Source: Mixophyes australis
Lineage: Eukaryota > Chordata > Amphibia > Anura > Limnodynastidae
Assembly: GCA_036250195.1 (NCBI GenBank)
Contig: JAVHZZ010000016.1
Location: 310,001 to 374,000, forward strand
DNA: 64,000 nt
Reading direction: 5' to 3'
Part shown: piece after piece, positions 12,045-27,100 of the stretch
Layout of the letters: the number at the start of each line of letters is the position of its first letter
Numbering within the stretch: position 1 is the stretch's first letter
Made by a program: the position numbers and the translations under genes
Notes under the pieces: generated by a model
Told to the model about the DNA's origin: nothing
Databases searched by the model: none
The model's input: the letters and a program-made list of their open reading frames with translations, nothing else

Positions 12045-13060
12045 GAATCATGAATTATGAATCATGAATCATGAATCGAATCATGAATTATGAAATGAAT
12101 CATGAATCGAATCATGAATCATGAATCGAATCATGAATCATGAATCATGAATCGAATCATGAATCATGAAATGAATCATGAATCGAATCATGAATCATGA
12201 ATCATGAATTATGAATCGAATCATGAATCATGAATCGAATCATGAATCTCGAATCATGAATTGAATCATGAATCATGAATTGAATCATGAATTGAATCAT
12301 AAATCATGAATCATGAATTGAATCATGAATCATGAATCGAATCATGAATCATGAATTGAATCATGAATTATGAATCATGAATCATGAATCGAATCATGAA
12401 TCATGAAATGAATCATGAATCATGAATCATGAATCATGAATCATGAATTAAAATCATAAATCATGAATCGAATCATGAATTAAATAATGAATAATGAATC
12501 ATGAATCGAATCATGAATCATGAATCATGAATCGAATCATAAATCATGAATCGAATCATGAATCATGAATCATGAATCGAATCATGAATTATGAAATGAA
12601 TCATGAATCGAATCATGAATCATGAATCGAATCATGAATCATGAATCATGAATCGAATCATGAATCATGAAATGAATCATGAATCGAATCATGAATCATG
12701 AATCATGAATCATGAATTATGAATCAAATCATGAATCATGAATCGAATCATGAATCTCGAATCATGAATTGAATCATGAATCATGAATTGAATCATGAAT
12801 TGAATCATAAATCATGAATCATGAATTGAATCATGAATCATGAATCGAATCATGAATCATGAATTGAATCATGAATTATGAATCATGAATCATGAATCGA
12901 ATCATGAATCATGAAATGAATCATGAATCATGAATCATGAATCATGAATCATGAATTAAATCATAAATCATGAATCGAATCATGAATTAAATAATGAATA
13001 ATGAATCATGAATCGAATCATGAATCATGAATCATGAATCGAATCATGAATCATGAATTG
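12045..13060 (+). repeat. Tandem pair of about 508 bp
   Basis: Two adjacent copies are almost identical. Anchors are TTATGAAATG at 12,088 and 12,589 (501 bp apart), CTCGAATC at 12,248 and 12,756 (508), and TAAATAATGAATAATG at 12,481 and 12,988 (507). Differences are few: copy 1 has an extra A in GAATTAAAATCATAAATC, and copy 2 has GAATCAAATC where copy 1 has GAATCGAATC. The near identity suggests a recent duplication compared with the rest of this block. Confidence 0.8.
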
Positions 13061-15007
13061 AATCATAAATTGAATCATAAATCATAAATCATGAATTGAA
13101 TCATAAATCATGAATTGAATCATGAATCATGATTTGAATCATGAATCATGAATCATGAATCATGAATTGAATCATGAATCATGAATTGAATCATGAATCA
13201 TGAATCGAATCATGAATCATGAATTGAATCATGAATCATAAATCATGAATTGAATCATGAATCATGAATCATGAATTGAATCATGAATCATGAATCAAAT
13301 CATGAATCATGAATCATGAATTGAATCATGAATCATGAATTGAATCATGAATTGAATCATGAATCATGAATCATGAATTGAATCATGAATTGAATCATAA
13401 ATCATGAATCGAATCATGAATCATGAATTGAATCATGAATCATGAATCACGAATCATGAATCATGAATTGAATCATGAATCATGAATCATGAATTGAATC
13501 ATGAATCATGAATCATGAATTGAATCATGAATCATGAATCGAATCATGAGTCATGAATTAAATAATGAATCATGAATCATGAATTGAATCATGAATCATG
13601 AATTGAATCATGAATCATGAATCGAATAATGAATCATGAATCATGAATTGAATCATGAATCATGAATTGAATCATAAATTGAATCATAAATCTTAAATCA
13701 TGAATTGAATCATGAATCATGAATCGAATCATGAATCATGAATTGAATCATGAATCATGAATCATAAATAGAATCATGAATTGAATCATGAATCATGAAT
13801 TGAATCATGAATCATGAATTGAATCATGAATCATGAATTGAATCATGAATCATGAATCATGAATTGAATCATGAATCATGAATCGAATAATGAATCATGA
13901 ATCATGAATTGAATCATGAATCATGAATTGAATCATAAATTGAATCATAAATCATAAATCATGAAATGAATCATGAATCATGAATTGAATCATGAATCAT
14001 GAATCGAATCATGAATCATGAATTGAATCATGAATCATGAATCGAATCATGAATCATGAATTGAATCATGAATCATGAATTGAATCATGAATCATGAATC
14101 ATGAATCAAATCATGAATTATGAATCATGAATCATGAATCGAATCATGAATCATAAATCGAATCATGAATCATGAATCATGAATCGAATCATGAATCATG
14201 AATCATGAATTATGAATCGAATCATGAATCATGAATCATGAATTATGAATCGAATCATGAATCATGAATCGAATCATGAATCTCGAATCATGAATTGAAT
14301 CATGAATCATGAATTGAATCATGAATTGAATCATAAATCATGAATCATGAATTGAATCATGAATCATGAATCGAATCATGAATCATGAATTGAATCATGA
14401 ATTATGAATCATGAATCATGAATTGAATCATGAATCATGAAATGAATCATGAATCATGAATCATGAATTGAATCATAAATCATGAATCGAATCATGAATT
14501 AAATAATGAATCATGAATCATGAATTAAATCATGAATCATGAATCGAATCATGAATCATGAATCATGAATCATGAATCATGAATCATGAATTGAATCATA
14601 AATTGAATCATAAATCATAAATCATGAATCATTAATCGAATCATGAATCATGAATCGAATCATGAATCATGAATTGAATCATAAATCATGAATCGAATCA
14701 TGAATCATGAATTGAATCATAAATCATGAATTGAATCATGAATCATGAATTGAATCATGATTTGAATCATGAATCATGAATCATGAATCGAATCATGAAT
14801 CATGAATCATAAATTGAATCATGAATCATGAATCATGAATTGAATCATGAATCGAATCATGAATCATGAATCATGAATTGAATCATGAATCATGAATCGA
14901 ATCATGAATCTCGAATCATGAATTGAATTATGAATCATGAATTGAATCATGAATTGAATCATAAATCATGAATCATGAATTTAATCATGAATCATAAATC
15001 GAATCAT
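12942..15007 (+). repeat. Paralogue of satellite block 1
   Basis: This stretch carries the same ordered rare variants as bases 1-2,714 (listed under block 1). At 14,910-15,007 it continues the sequence that is cut off at the left orientation switch: after CATAAATCGAATCATG it goes on as plus-orientation satellite. It therefore shows what an uninverted version of the left joint looks like. It contains one copy of the 0.77-kb sub-block that block 1 has twice. It also has a TA-rich tract at 13,065 that is missing from block 1. Confidence 0.75.
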
Positions 15008-18000
15008 GAATTGAATCATGAATCATGAATCATGAATCGAAACATGAATCATGAATCATGAATCGAATCATGATTCATGAATTATGAATCGAATCATGAA
15101 TCATGAATCGAATCATGAATCATGAATCATGAATCATGAATCGAATCATGAATCTCGGATCATGAATTTAATCATGAATCATGAATTTAATCATGAATTG
15201 AATCATAAATCATGAATCATGAATTGAATCATAAATAATAAATCGAATCATGAATCATGAATCAAATCATGAATCATGAATCATGAATCATGAATTGAAT
15301 CATTAATTGAATCATAAATCATGAATCATGAATTGAATCATGAATCATGAATCATGAAATGAATCATTAATTGAATCATGAATTGTGAATCATGAATCAT
15401 GAATCGAATCATGAATCATGAAATGAATCATGAATCATGAATCATGAATTGAATCATGAATCATGAATCGAATCATGAATCGTGAATCATAAATCATGAA
15501 TCATGAATTATAAATCATGAATCATGAATTGAATCATAAATTGAATCATAAATCATAAATCATAAATTGAATCATGAATCATGAATCGAATCATGAATCG
15601 TGAATTAAATCATAAATCATGAATCATGAATCGAATCATGAAACATGAATTGAATCATGAATTGAATCATGAATCATAAATCATGAATCATGAATTGAAT
15701 AATAAATCATGAATTGAATCATGAATCATGAGTCATGAATCGAATCATGAATCATGAATCGAATCATGATACATGAATCGAAACATGAATCATGAATTGA
15801 ATCATGAATCATGAATCATGAAATGAATCAAGAATCATGAATCATGAAATGAATCAAGAATCATGAATCGAATCATGAATCATGAATCATGAATAATGAA
15901 TTGAATCATGAATCATGAATTGAATCATGAATCATGAATTGAATCATGAATCTCGAATCATGAATTGAATCATGAATCGAATCATGAATTGAATCATAAA
16001 TCATGAATCATGAATTGAATCATGAATCATGAATTGAATCATGAATCATGAATCGAATCATGAATCGAATCATGAATCATGAATTATGAATCGAATCATG
16101 AATCGAATCATGAATCATGAATTGAATCATAAATCATGAATTGAATCATGAATCATGAATTGAATCATGATTTGAATCATGAATCGAATCATGAATCATG
16201 AATCATAAATTGAATCATGAATCATGAATCATGAATTGAATCATGAATCGAATCAAGAATCATGAATCATGAATTGAATCATGATTCATGAATCGAATCA
16301 TGAATCTCGAATCATGAATTGAATCATGAATCATAAATCGAATCATGAATTGAATCATGAATCATGAATCATGAATCGAAACATGAATCATGAATCATGA
16401 ATCGAATCATGAATCATGAATTATGAATCGAATCATGAATCATGAATCATGAATCGAATCATGAATCATGAATCATGAATCGAATCATGAATCTCGAATC
16501 ATGAATTGAATCATGAATCATGAATTGAATCATGAATTGAATCATAAATCATGAATCATGAATTGAATCATAAATAATAAATCAAATCATGAATCATGAA
16601 TCAAATCATGAATCATGAATCATGAATCATGAATTGAATCATTAATTGAATCATAAATCATGAATCATGAATTGAATCATGAATCATGAATCATGAAATG
16701 AATCATTAAGTGAATCATGAATTGTGAATCATGAATCATGAATCGAATCATGAATCATGAATTGAATCATGAATCATGAATCATGAATTGAATCATGAAT
16801 CATGAATCGAATCATGAATCATGAATCATAAATGATGATTCATGAATCATAAATCATGTATCATGAATTGAATCATAAATTGAATCATAAATCATAAATC
16901 ATAAATTGAATCATGAATCATAAATCGCATCATGAATCGTGAATTAAATCATAAATCATGAATCATGAATCAAATCATGAATCATGAATTGAATCATGAA
17001 TTGAATCATGAATCATAAATCATGAATCATGAATTGAATCATGAATTATGAATCATGAATCATAAAGCGAATCATGAATCATGAATCGAATAATGAATCA
17101 TGAATCAAAATATGAATCATGAATTGAATCATGAATTATGAATTGAATCATGAATCATGAATTATGAATCGAATCATGAATCATGAATTGAATCATGAAT
17201 CATGAATTGAATCATGAATCATGAATCGAATCATGAATCATGAATTGAATCATGAATCATGAATTGAATCATGAATTATGAATCATGAATTGAATCATGA
17301 ATCATGAATTGAATCATGAATCATGAATCATGAATTGATTAATGAATTATGAATCATGAATTGAATCATGAATCATGAATTGAATCATGAATCATGAATT
17401 GAATCATGAATCATGAATCATGATTTGAATCATGAATCATGAAATGAATCATGAATTGAATCATGAATCATGAATCAAATCATGAATCATGAATCATGAA
17501 TTGAATCATGAATCATGAATTGAATCATGAATTGAATCATAAATCATGAATCATGAATTGAATCATGAATCATGAATTGAATCATGAATTATGAATTGGA
17601 TCATGAATCATGAATCATGAATCATGAATCATGAATCGAATCATGAATCATGAATTGAATCATGAATCATGAATTGAATCATGAATTATGAATCATGAAT
17701 TGAATCAGGAATCATGAATCATGAATTGAATCATGAATTATGAATCATGAATTGAATCATGAATCATGAATTGAATCATGAATCATGAATCATGATTTGA
17801 ATCATGAATCATGAAATGAATCATGAATTGAATCATGAATCATGAATCAAATCATGAATCATGAATTGAATCATGAATCATGAATTGAATCATGAATTGA
17901 ATCATAAATCATGAATCATGAATTGAATCATGAATCATGAATTGAATCATGAATTATGAATTGGATCATGAATCATGAATCATGAATCATGAATCATGAA

Positions 18001-18117
18001 TCGAATCATGAATCATGAATTGAATCATGAATCATGAATTGAATCATGAATTATGAATCATGAATTGAATCAGGAATCATGAATCATGAATTGAATCATG
18101 AATCATGAATCGAATCA

Positions 18118-21100
18118 TGAGTCATGAATTAAATAATGAATCATGAATTGAATCATGAATAATGAATCGAATAATGAATCATTAATCATGAATTGAATCA
18201 TGAATCATGAATTGATTCATAAATTGAATCATAAATCATAAATCATGAATTGAATCATGAATCATGAATCGAATCATGAATCATGAATTAAATCATGATT
18301 CATAATTCATGAATCGAATCATGAATCATGAATCAGGAATCAAGAATCGAATCATGAATCATGAATTGAATCATGAATCATGAATTGAATCATGATTTAT
18401 GAATCATGAATCGAATCATGAATTATGAATCATGAATCATGAATCGAATCATGAATCATGAATCATGAATTGAATCATGAATCGAATCATGAATCATGAA
18501 TCATGAATTGAATCATGATTCATGAATCGAATCATGAATCTCGAATCATGAATTGAATCATGAATCATGAATTGAATCATGAATTGAATCATAAATCATG
18601 AATCATGAATTGAATCATGAATCATAAATTGAATCATGAATCATGAATAGAATCATGAATCATGTATCATGAATCATGAATTGAATCATGAATTGAATCA
18701 TAAATCATGAATCATGAATTGAATCATGAATCATGAATCGAATCATGAATCATGAATCGAATCATGAATCATGAATCATGAATCGAATCATGAATCATGA
18801 ATTAAATCATGAATCATGAATCATGAATTGAATCATAATTCATGAATCGAATCATGAATCATAAATCATGAATCGAATCATGAATCATGAATTGAATCAT
18901 GAATCATGAATCATGAATTGAATCATGAATCATGAATCGAATCATGAATCATTAATTGAATCATGAATCATGAATCGAATCATGAATCATGAATTGAATC
19001 ATGAATCATGAATCATGAATTGAATCATAATTCATGAATCGAATCATGAATTAAATAATGAATAATGAATCATGAATCGAATCATGAATCATGAATTGAA
19101 TCATAAATTGAATCATAAATCATAAATCATGAATTGAATCATGAATCATGAATCGAATCATGAATCATGAATTGAATCATGAATCATGAATCATGAATCA
19201 TGAATTGAATCATGAATCATGAATTGAATCATGAATCATGAATCGAATCATGAATCATGAATTGAATCATGAATCATAAATCATGAATTGAATCATGAAT
19301 CATGAATCATGAATTGAATCATGAATCATGAATTGAATCATGAATCATGAATCAAATCATGAATCATGAATCATGAATCGAATCATGAATCATGAATCAT
19401 GAATTGAATCATGAATCATGATTTGAATCATGAATTGAATCATAAAACTTGAATCATGAATTGAATCATGAATCATGAATCGAATCATGAATCATGAATT
19501 GAATCATGAATCATGAATCACGAATCATGAATCATGAATCGAATCATGAATCATGAATTGAATCATGAATCATGAATTGAATCATGAATCATGAATCATG
19601 AATTGAATCATGAATCATGAATTGAATCATGAATCATGAATCATGAATTGAATCAGGAATCATGAATCATGAATTGAATCATGAATCATGAATCGAATCA
19701 TGAGTCATGAATTAAATAATGAATCATGAATCATGAATTGAATCATGAATAATGAATCGAATAATGAATCATGAATCATGAATTGAATCATGAATCATGA
19801 ATTGAATCATAAATTGAATCATAAATCATAAATCATGAATTGAAGCATGAATCATGAATCGAATCATGAATCATGAATTAAATCATGAATCATAATTCAT
19901 GAATCGAATCATGAATCATGAATCAGGAATCAAGAATCGAATCATGAATCATGAATTGAATCATGAATCATGAATTGAATCATGATTCATGAATCATGAA
20001 TCGAATCATGAATTATGAATCATGAATCATGAATCGAATCATGAATCATGAATCGAATCATGAATCATGAATCATGAATTGAATCATGAATCGAATCATG
20101 AATCATGAATCATGAATTGAATCATGATTCATGAATCGAATCATGAATCTCGAATCATGAATTGAATCATGAATCATGAATTGAATCATGAATTGAATCA
20201 TAAATCATGAATCATGAATTGAATCATGAATCATAAATTGAATCATGAATCATGAATAGAATCATGAATCATGTATCATGAATCATGAATTGAATCATGA
20301 ATTGAATCATAAATCATGAATCATGAATTGAATCATGAATCATGAATCGAATCATGAATCATGAATCGAATCATGAATCATGAATAATGAATCGAATCAT
20401 GAATCATGAATTGAATCATGAATCATGAATCATGAATTGAATCATAATTCATGAATCGAATCATGAATCATAAATCATGAATCGAATCATGAATCATGAA
20501 TTGAATCATGAATCATGAATTAAATCATGAATCATGAATTGAATCATAAATCATGAATTGAATCATGAATCATGAATTGAATCATGATTTGAATCATGAA
20601 TCATGAATCATGAATCGAATCATGAATCATGAATCATAAATTGAATCATGAATTGAATCATGAATCGAATCAAGAATCATGAATCATGAATTGAATCATG
20701 ATTCATGAATCGAATCATGAATCTCGAATCATGAATTGAATCATGAATCATAAATCGAATCATGAATTGAATCATGAATCATGAATCATGAATCGAAACA
20801 TGAATCATGAATCATGAATCGAATCATGAATCATGAATTATGAATCAAATCATGAATCATGAATCATGAATCGAATCATGAATCATGAATCATGAATCAT
20901 GAATCGAATCATGAATCTCGAATCATGAATTGAATCATGAATCATGAATTGAATCATGAATTGAATCATAAATCATGAATCATGAATTGAATCATAAATA
21001 ATAAATCGAATCATGAATCATGAATCAAATCATGAATCATGAATCATGAATCATGAATTGAATCATTAATTGAATCATAAATCATGAATCATGAATTGAA

Positions 21101-24100
21101 TCATGAATCATGAATCATGAATCATGAAATGAATCATGAATTGAATCATGAATTGTGAATCATGAATCATGAATCGAATCATGAATCATGAATTGAATCA
21201 TGAATCATGAATCATGAATTGAATCATGAATCATGAATGGAATCATGAATCATGAATCATGAATAATGAATTGAATCATGAATCATGAATTGAATCATGA
21301 ATCATGAATTATGAATCGAATCATGAATCATGAATTGAATCATGAATCATGAATTGAATCATGAATCATGAATCGAATCATGAATCATGAATTGAATCAT
21401 GAATCATGAATCGTATCATGAATCATGAATTGAATCATGAATCATGAATTGAATCATGAATTATGAATCATGAATTGAATCATGAATCATGAATTGAATC
21501 ATGAATCATGAATCATGAATTGAATCATGAATTATGAATCATGAATTGAATCATGAATCATGAATTGAATCATGAATCATGAATCATGAATCATGTATCA
21601 TGAATCATGAATTGAATCATGAATTGAATCATAAATCATGAATCATGAATTGAATCATGAATCATGAATCGAATCATGAATCATGAATCGAATCATGAAT
21701 CATGAATCATGAATCGAATCATGAATCATGAATTGAATCATGAATCATGAATCATGAATTGAATCATAATTCATGAATCGAATCATGAATCATAAATCAT
21801 GAATCGAATCATGAATCATGAATTGAATCATGAATCATGAATCATGAATTGAATCATGAATCATGAATCGAATCCTGAATCATTAATTGAATCATGAATC
21901 ATGAATCATGAATCGAATCATGAATCATGAATTGAATCATGAATCATGAATCATGAATTGAATCATAATTCATGAATCGAATCATGAATTAAATAATGAA
22001 TAATGAATCATGAATCGAATCATGAATCATGAATCATGAATCGAATCATGAATCATGAATTGAATCATAAATTGAATCATAAATCATAAATCATGAATTG
22101 AATCATGAATCATGAATCGAATCATGAATCATGAATTGAATCATGAATCATGAATCATGAATCATGAATTGAATCATGAATCATGAATTGAATCATGAAT
22201 CATGAATCGAATCATGAATCATGAATTGAATCATGAATCATAAATCATGAATTGAATCATGAATCATGAATTGAATCATGAATCATGAATTGAATCATGA
22301 ATCATGAATCAAATCATGAATCATGAATCATGAATTGAATCATGAATCATGAATTGAATCATGAATTGAATCATAAATCATGAATCATGAATTGAATCAT
22401 GAATCATGAATTGAATCATGAATCATGAATTGGATCATGAATCATGAATCATGAATCATGAATCATGAATCGAATCATGAATCATGAATTGAATCATGAA
22501 TCATGAATTGAATCATGAATCATGAATCATGAATTGAATCAGGAATCATGAATCATGAATTGAATCATGAATCATGAATCGAATCATGAGTCATGAATTA
22601 AATAATGAATCATGAATCATGAATTGAATCATGAATAATGAATCGAATAATGAATCATGAATCATGAATTGAATCATGAATCATGAATTGAATCATAAAT
22701 TGAATCATAAATCATGAATTGAATCATGAATCATGAATCGAATCATGAATCATGAATTAAATCATGAATCATAATTCATGAATCGAATCATGAATCATGA
22801 ATCAGGAATCAAGAATCGAATCATGAATCATGAATTGAATCATGAATCATGAATTGAATCATGATTCATGAATCATGAATCGAATCATGAATTATGAATC
22901 ATGAATCATGAATCGAATCATGAATCATGAATCGAATCATGAATCATGAATCATGAATTGAATCATGAATCGAATCATGAATCATGAAAAATGAATTGAA
23001 TCATGATTCATGAATCGAATCATGAATCTCGAATCATGAATTGAATCATGAATCATGAATTGAATCATGAATTGAATCATAAATCATGAATCATGAATTG
23101 AATCATGAATCATAAATTGAATCATGAATCATGAATAGAATCATGAATCATGTATCATGAATCATGAATTGAATCATGAATTGAATCATAAATCATGAAT
23201 CATGAATTGAATCATGAATCATGAATCGAATCATGAATCATGAATCGAATCATGAATCATGAATCATGAATCGAATCATGAATCATGAATTGAATCATGA
23301 ATCATGAATCATGAATTGAATCATAATTCATGAATCGAATCATGAATCATAAATCATGAATCGAATCATGAATCATGAATTGAATCATGAATCATGAATC
23401 ATGAATTGAATCATGAATCATGAATTGAATCATAAATCATGAATTGAATCATGAATCATGAATTGAATCATGATTTGAATCATGAATCATGAATCATGAA
23501 TCGAATCATGAATCATGAATCATAAATTGAATCATGAATTGAATCATGAATCGAATCAAGAATCATGAATCATGAATTGAATCATGATTCATGAATCGAA
23601 TCATGAATCTCGAATCATGAATTGAATCATGAATCATAAATCGAATCATGAATTGAATCATGAATCATGAATCATGAATCGAAACATGAATCATGAATCA
23701 TGAATCGAATCATGAATCATGAATTATGAATCAAATCATGAATCATGAATCATGAATCGAATCATGAATCATGAATCATGAATCGAATCATGAATCTCGA
23801 ATCATGAATTGAATCATGAATCATGAATTGAATCATGAATTGAATCATAAATCATGAATCATGAATTGAATCATAAATAATAAATCGAATCATGAATCAT
23901 GAATCAAATCATGAATCATGAATCATGAATCATGAATTGAATCATTAATTGAATCATAAATCATGAATCATGAATTGAATCATGAATCATGAATCATGAA
24001 TCATGAAATGAATCATTAATTGAATCATGAATTGTGAATCATGAATCATGAATCATGAATCATGAATCGAATCATGAATCATGAATTGAATCATGAATCA

Positions 24101-27100
24101 TGAATCATGAATTGAATCATGAATCATGAATCGAATCATGAATCATGAATCATAAATGATGATTCATGAATCATAAATCATGAATCATGAATTGAATCAT
24201 AAATTGAATCATAAATCATAAATCATAAATTGAATCATGAATCATAAATCGAATCATGAATCGTGAATTAAATCATAAATCATGAATCATGAATCGAATC
24301 ATGAATCATGAATTGAATCATGAATTGAATCATGAATTGAATCATGAATCATAAATCATGAATCATGAATTGAATCATGAATTATGAATCATGAATCATA
24401 AAGCGAATCATGAATCATGAATCGAATAATGAATCATGAATCAAAATATGAATCATGAATTGAATCATGAATCATGAATCGTGAAATGAATCAAGAATCA
24501 TGAATGGAATCATGAATCATGAATCATGAATAATGAATTGAATCATGAATCATGAATTGAATCATGAATCATAAATTATGAATCGAATCATGAATCATGA
24601 ATTGAATCATGAATCATGAATTGAATCATGAATTATGAATTGAATCATGAATCATGAATCATGATTTGAATCATGAATCATGAAATGAATCATGAATTGA
24701 ATCATGAATCATGAATCAAATCATGAATCATGAATCATGAATTGAATCATGAATCATAAATCATGAATCATGAATTGAATCATGAATTATGAATTGAATC
24801 ATGAATCATGAATCATGATTTGAATCATGAATCATGAAATGAATCATGAATTGAATCATGAATCATGAATCAAATCATGAATCATGAATCATGAATTGAA
24901 TCATGAATCATAAATCATGAATTGAATCATGAATCATGAATTGAATCATGAATCATGAATTGGATCATGAATCATGAATCATGAATCATGAATCATGAAT
25001 CGAATCATAAATCATGAATTGATTCATGAATCATGAATTGAATCATGAATCATGAATCATGAATTGAATCAGGAATCATGAATCATGAATTGAATCATGA
25101 ATCATGAATCGAATCATGAGTCATGAATTAAATAATGAATCATGAATCATGAATTGAATCATGAATAATGAATCGAATAATGAATCATGAATCATGAATT
25201 GAATCATGAATCATGAATTGAATCATAAATTGAATCATAAATCATAAATCATGAATTGAATCATGAATCATGAATCGAATCATGAATCATGAATTAAATC
25301 ATGAATCATAATTCATGAATCGAATCATGAATCATGAATCAGGAATCAAGAATCGAATCATGAATCATGAATTGAATCATGAATTGAATCATGATTCATG
25401 AATCATGAATCGAATCATGAATTATGAATCATGAATCATGAATCGAATCATGAATCATGAATCATGAATTGAATCATGAATCGAAACATGAATCATGAAT
25501 CATGAATTGAATCATGATTCATGAATCGAATCATGAATCTCGAATCATGAATTGAATCATGAATCATGAATTGAATCATGAATTGAATCATAAATCATGA
25601 ATCATGAATTGAATCATGAATCATAAATTGAATCATGAATCATGAATAGAATCATGAATCATGTATCATGAATCATGAATTGAATCATGAATTGAATCAT
25701 AAATCATGAATCATGAATTGAATCATGAATCATGAATCGAATCATGAATCATGAATCGAATCATGAATCATGAATCATGAATCGAATCATGAATCATGAA
25801 TTGAATCATGAATCATGAATCATGAATTGAATCATAATTCATGAATCGAATCATGAATCATAAATCATGAATCGAATCATGAATCATGAATTGAATCATG
25901 AATCATGAATCATGAATTGAATCATGAATCATGAATCGAATCATGAATCATTAATTGAATCATGAATCATGAATCATGAATCGAATCATGAATCATGAAT
26001 TGAATCATGAATCATGAATCATGAATTGAATCATAATTCATGAATCGAATCATGAATTAAATAATGAATAATGAATCATGAATCGAATCATGAATCATGA
26101 ATCATGAATCGAATCATGAATCATGAATTGAATCATAAATTGAATCATAAATCATAAATCATGAATTGAATCATGAATCATGAATCGAATCATGAATCAT
26201 GAATTGAATCATGAATCATGAATCATGAATCATGAATTGAATCATGAATCATGAATTGAATCATGAATCATGAATCGAATCATGAATCATGAATTGAATC
26301 ATGAATCATAAATCATGAATTGAATCATGAATCATGAATTGAATCATGAATCATGAATTGAATCATGAATCATGAATTGAATCATGAATCATGAATCAAA
26401 TCATGAATCATGAATTGAATCATGAATCATGAATTGAATCATGAATTGAATCATAAATCATGAATCATGAATTGAATCATGAATCATGAATCATGATTTG
26501 AATCATGAATCATGAAATGAATCATGAATTGAATCATGAATCATGAATCAAATCATGAATCATGAATCAAATCATGAATCATGAATCATGAATTGAATCA
26601 TGAATCATGAATTGAATCATGAATTGAATCATAAAACATGAATCATGAATTGAATCATGAATCATGAATTGAATCATGAATCATGAATTGAATCATGAAT
26701 CATGAATTGGATCATGAATCATGAATCATGAATCATGAATCGAATCATGAATCATGAATTGAATCATGAATCATGAATTGAATCATGAATCATGAATCAT
26801 GAATTGAATCAGGAATCATGAATCATGAATTGAATCATGAATCATGAATCGAATCATGAGTCATGAATTAAATAATGAATCATGAATCATGAATTGAATC
26901 ATGAATAATGAATCGAATAATGAATCATGAATCATGAATTGAATCATGAATCATGAATTGAATCATAAATTGAATCATAAATCATAAATCATGAATTGAA
27001 TCATGAATCATGAATCGAATCATGAATCATGAATTAAATCATGAATCATAATTCATGAATCGAATCATGAATCATGAATCAGGAATCAAGAATCGAATCA

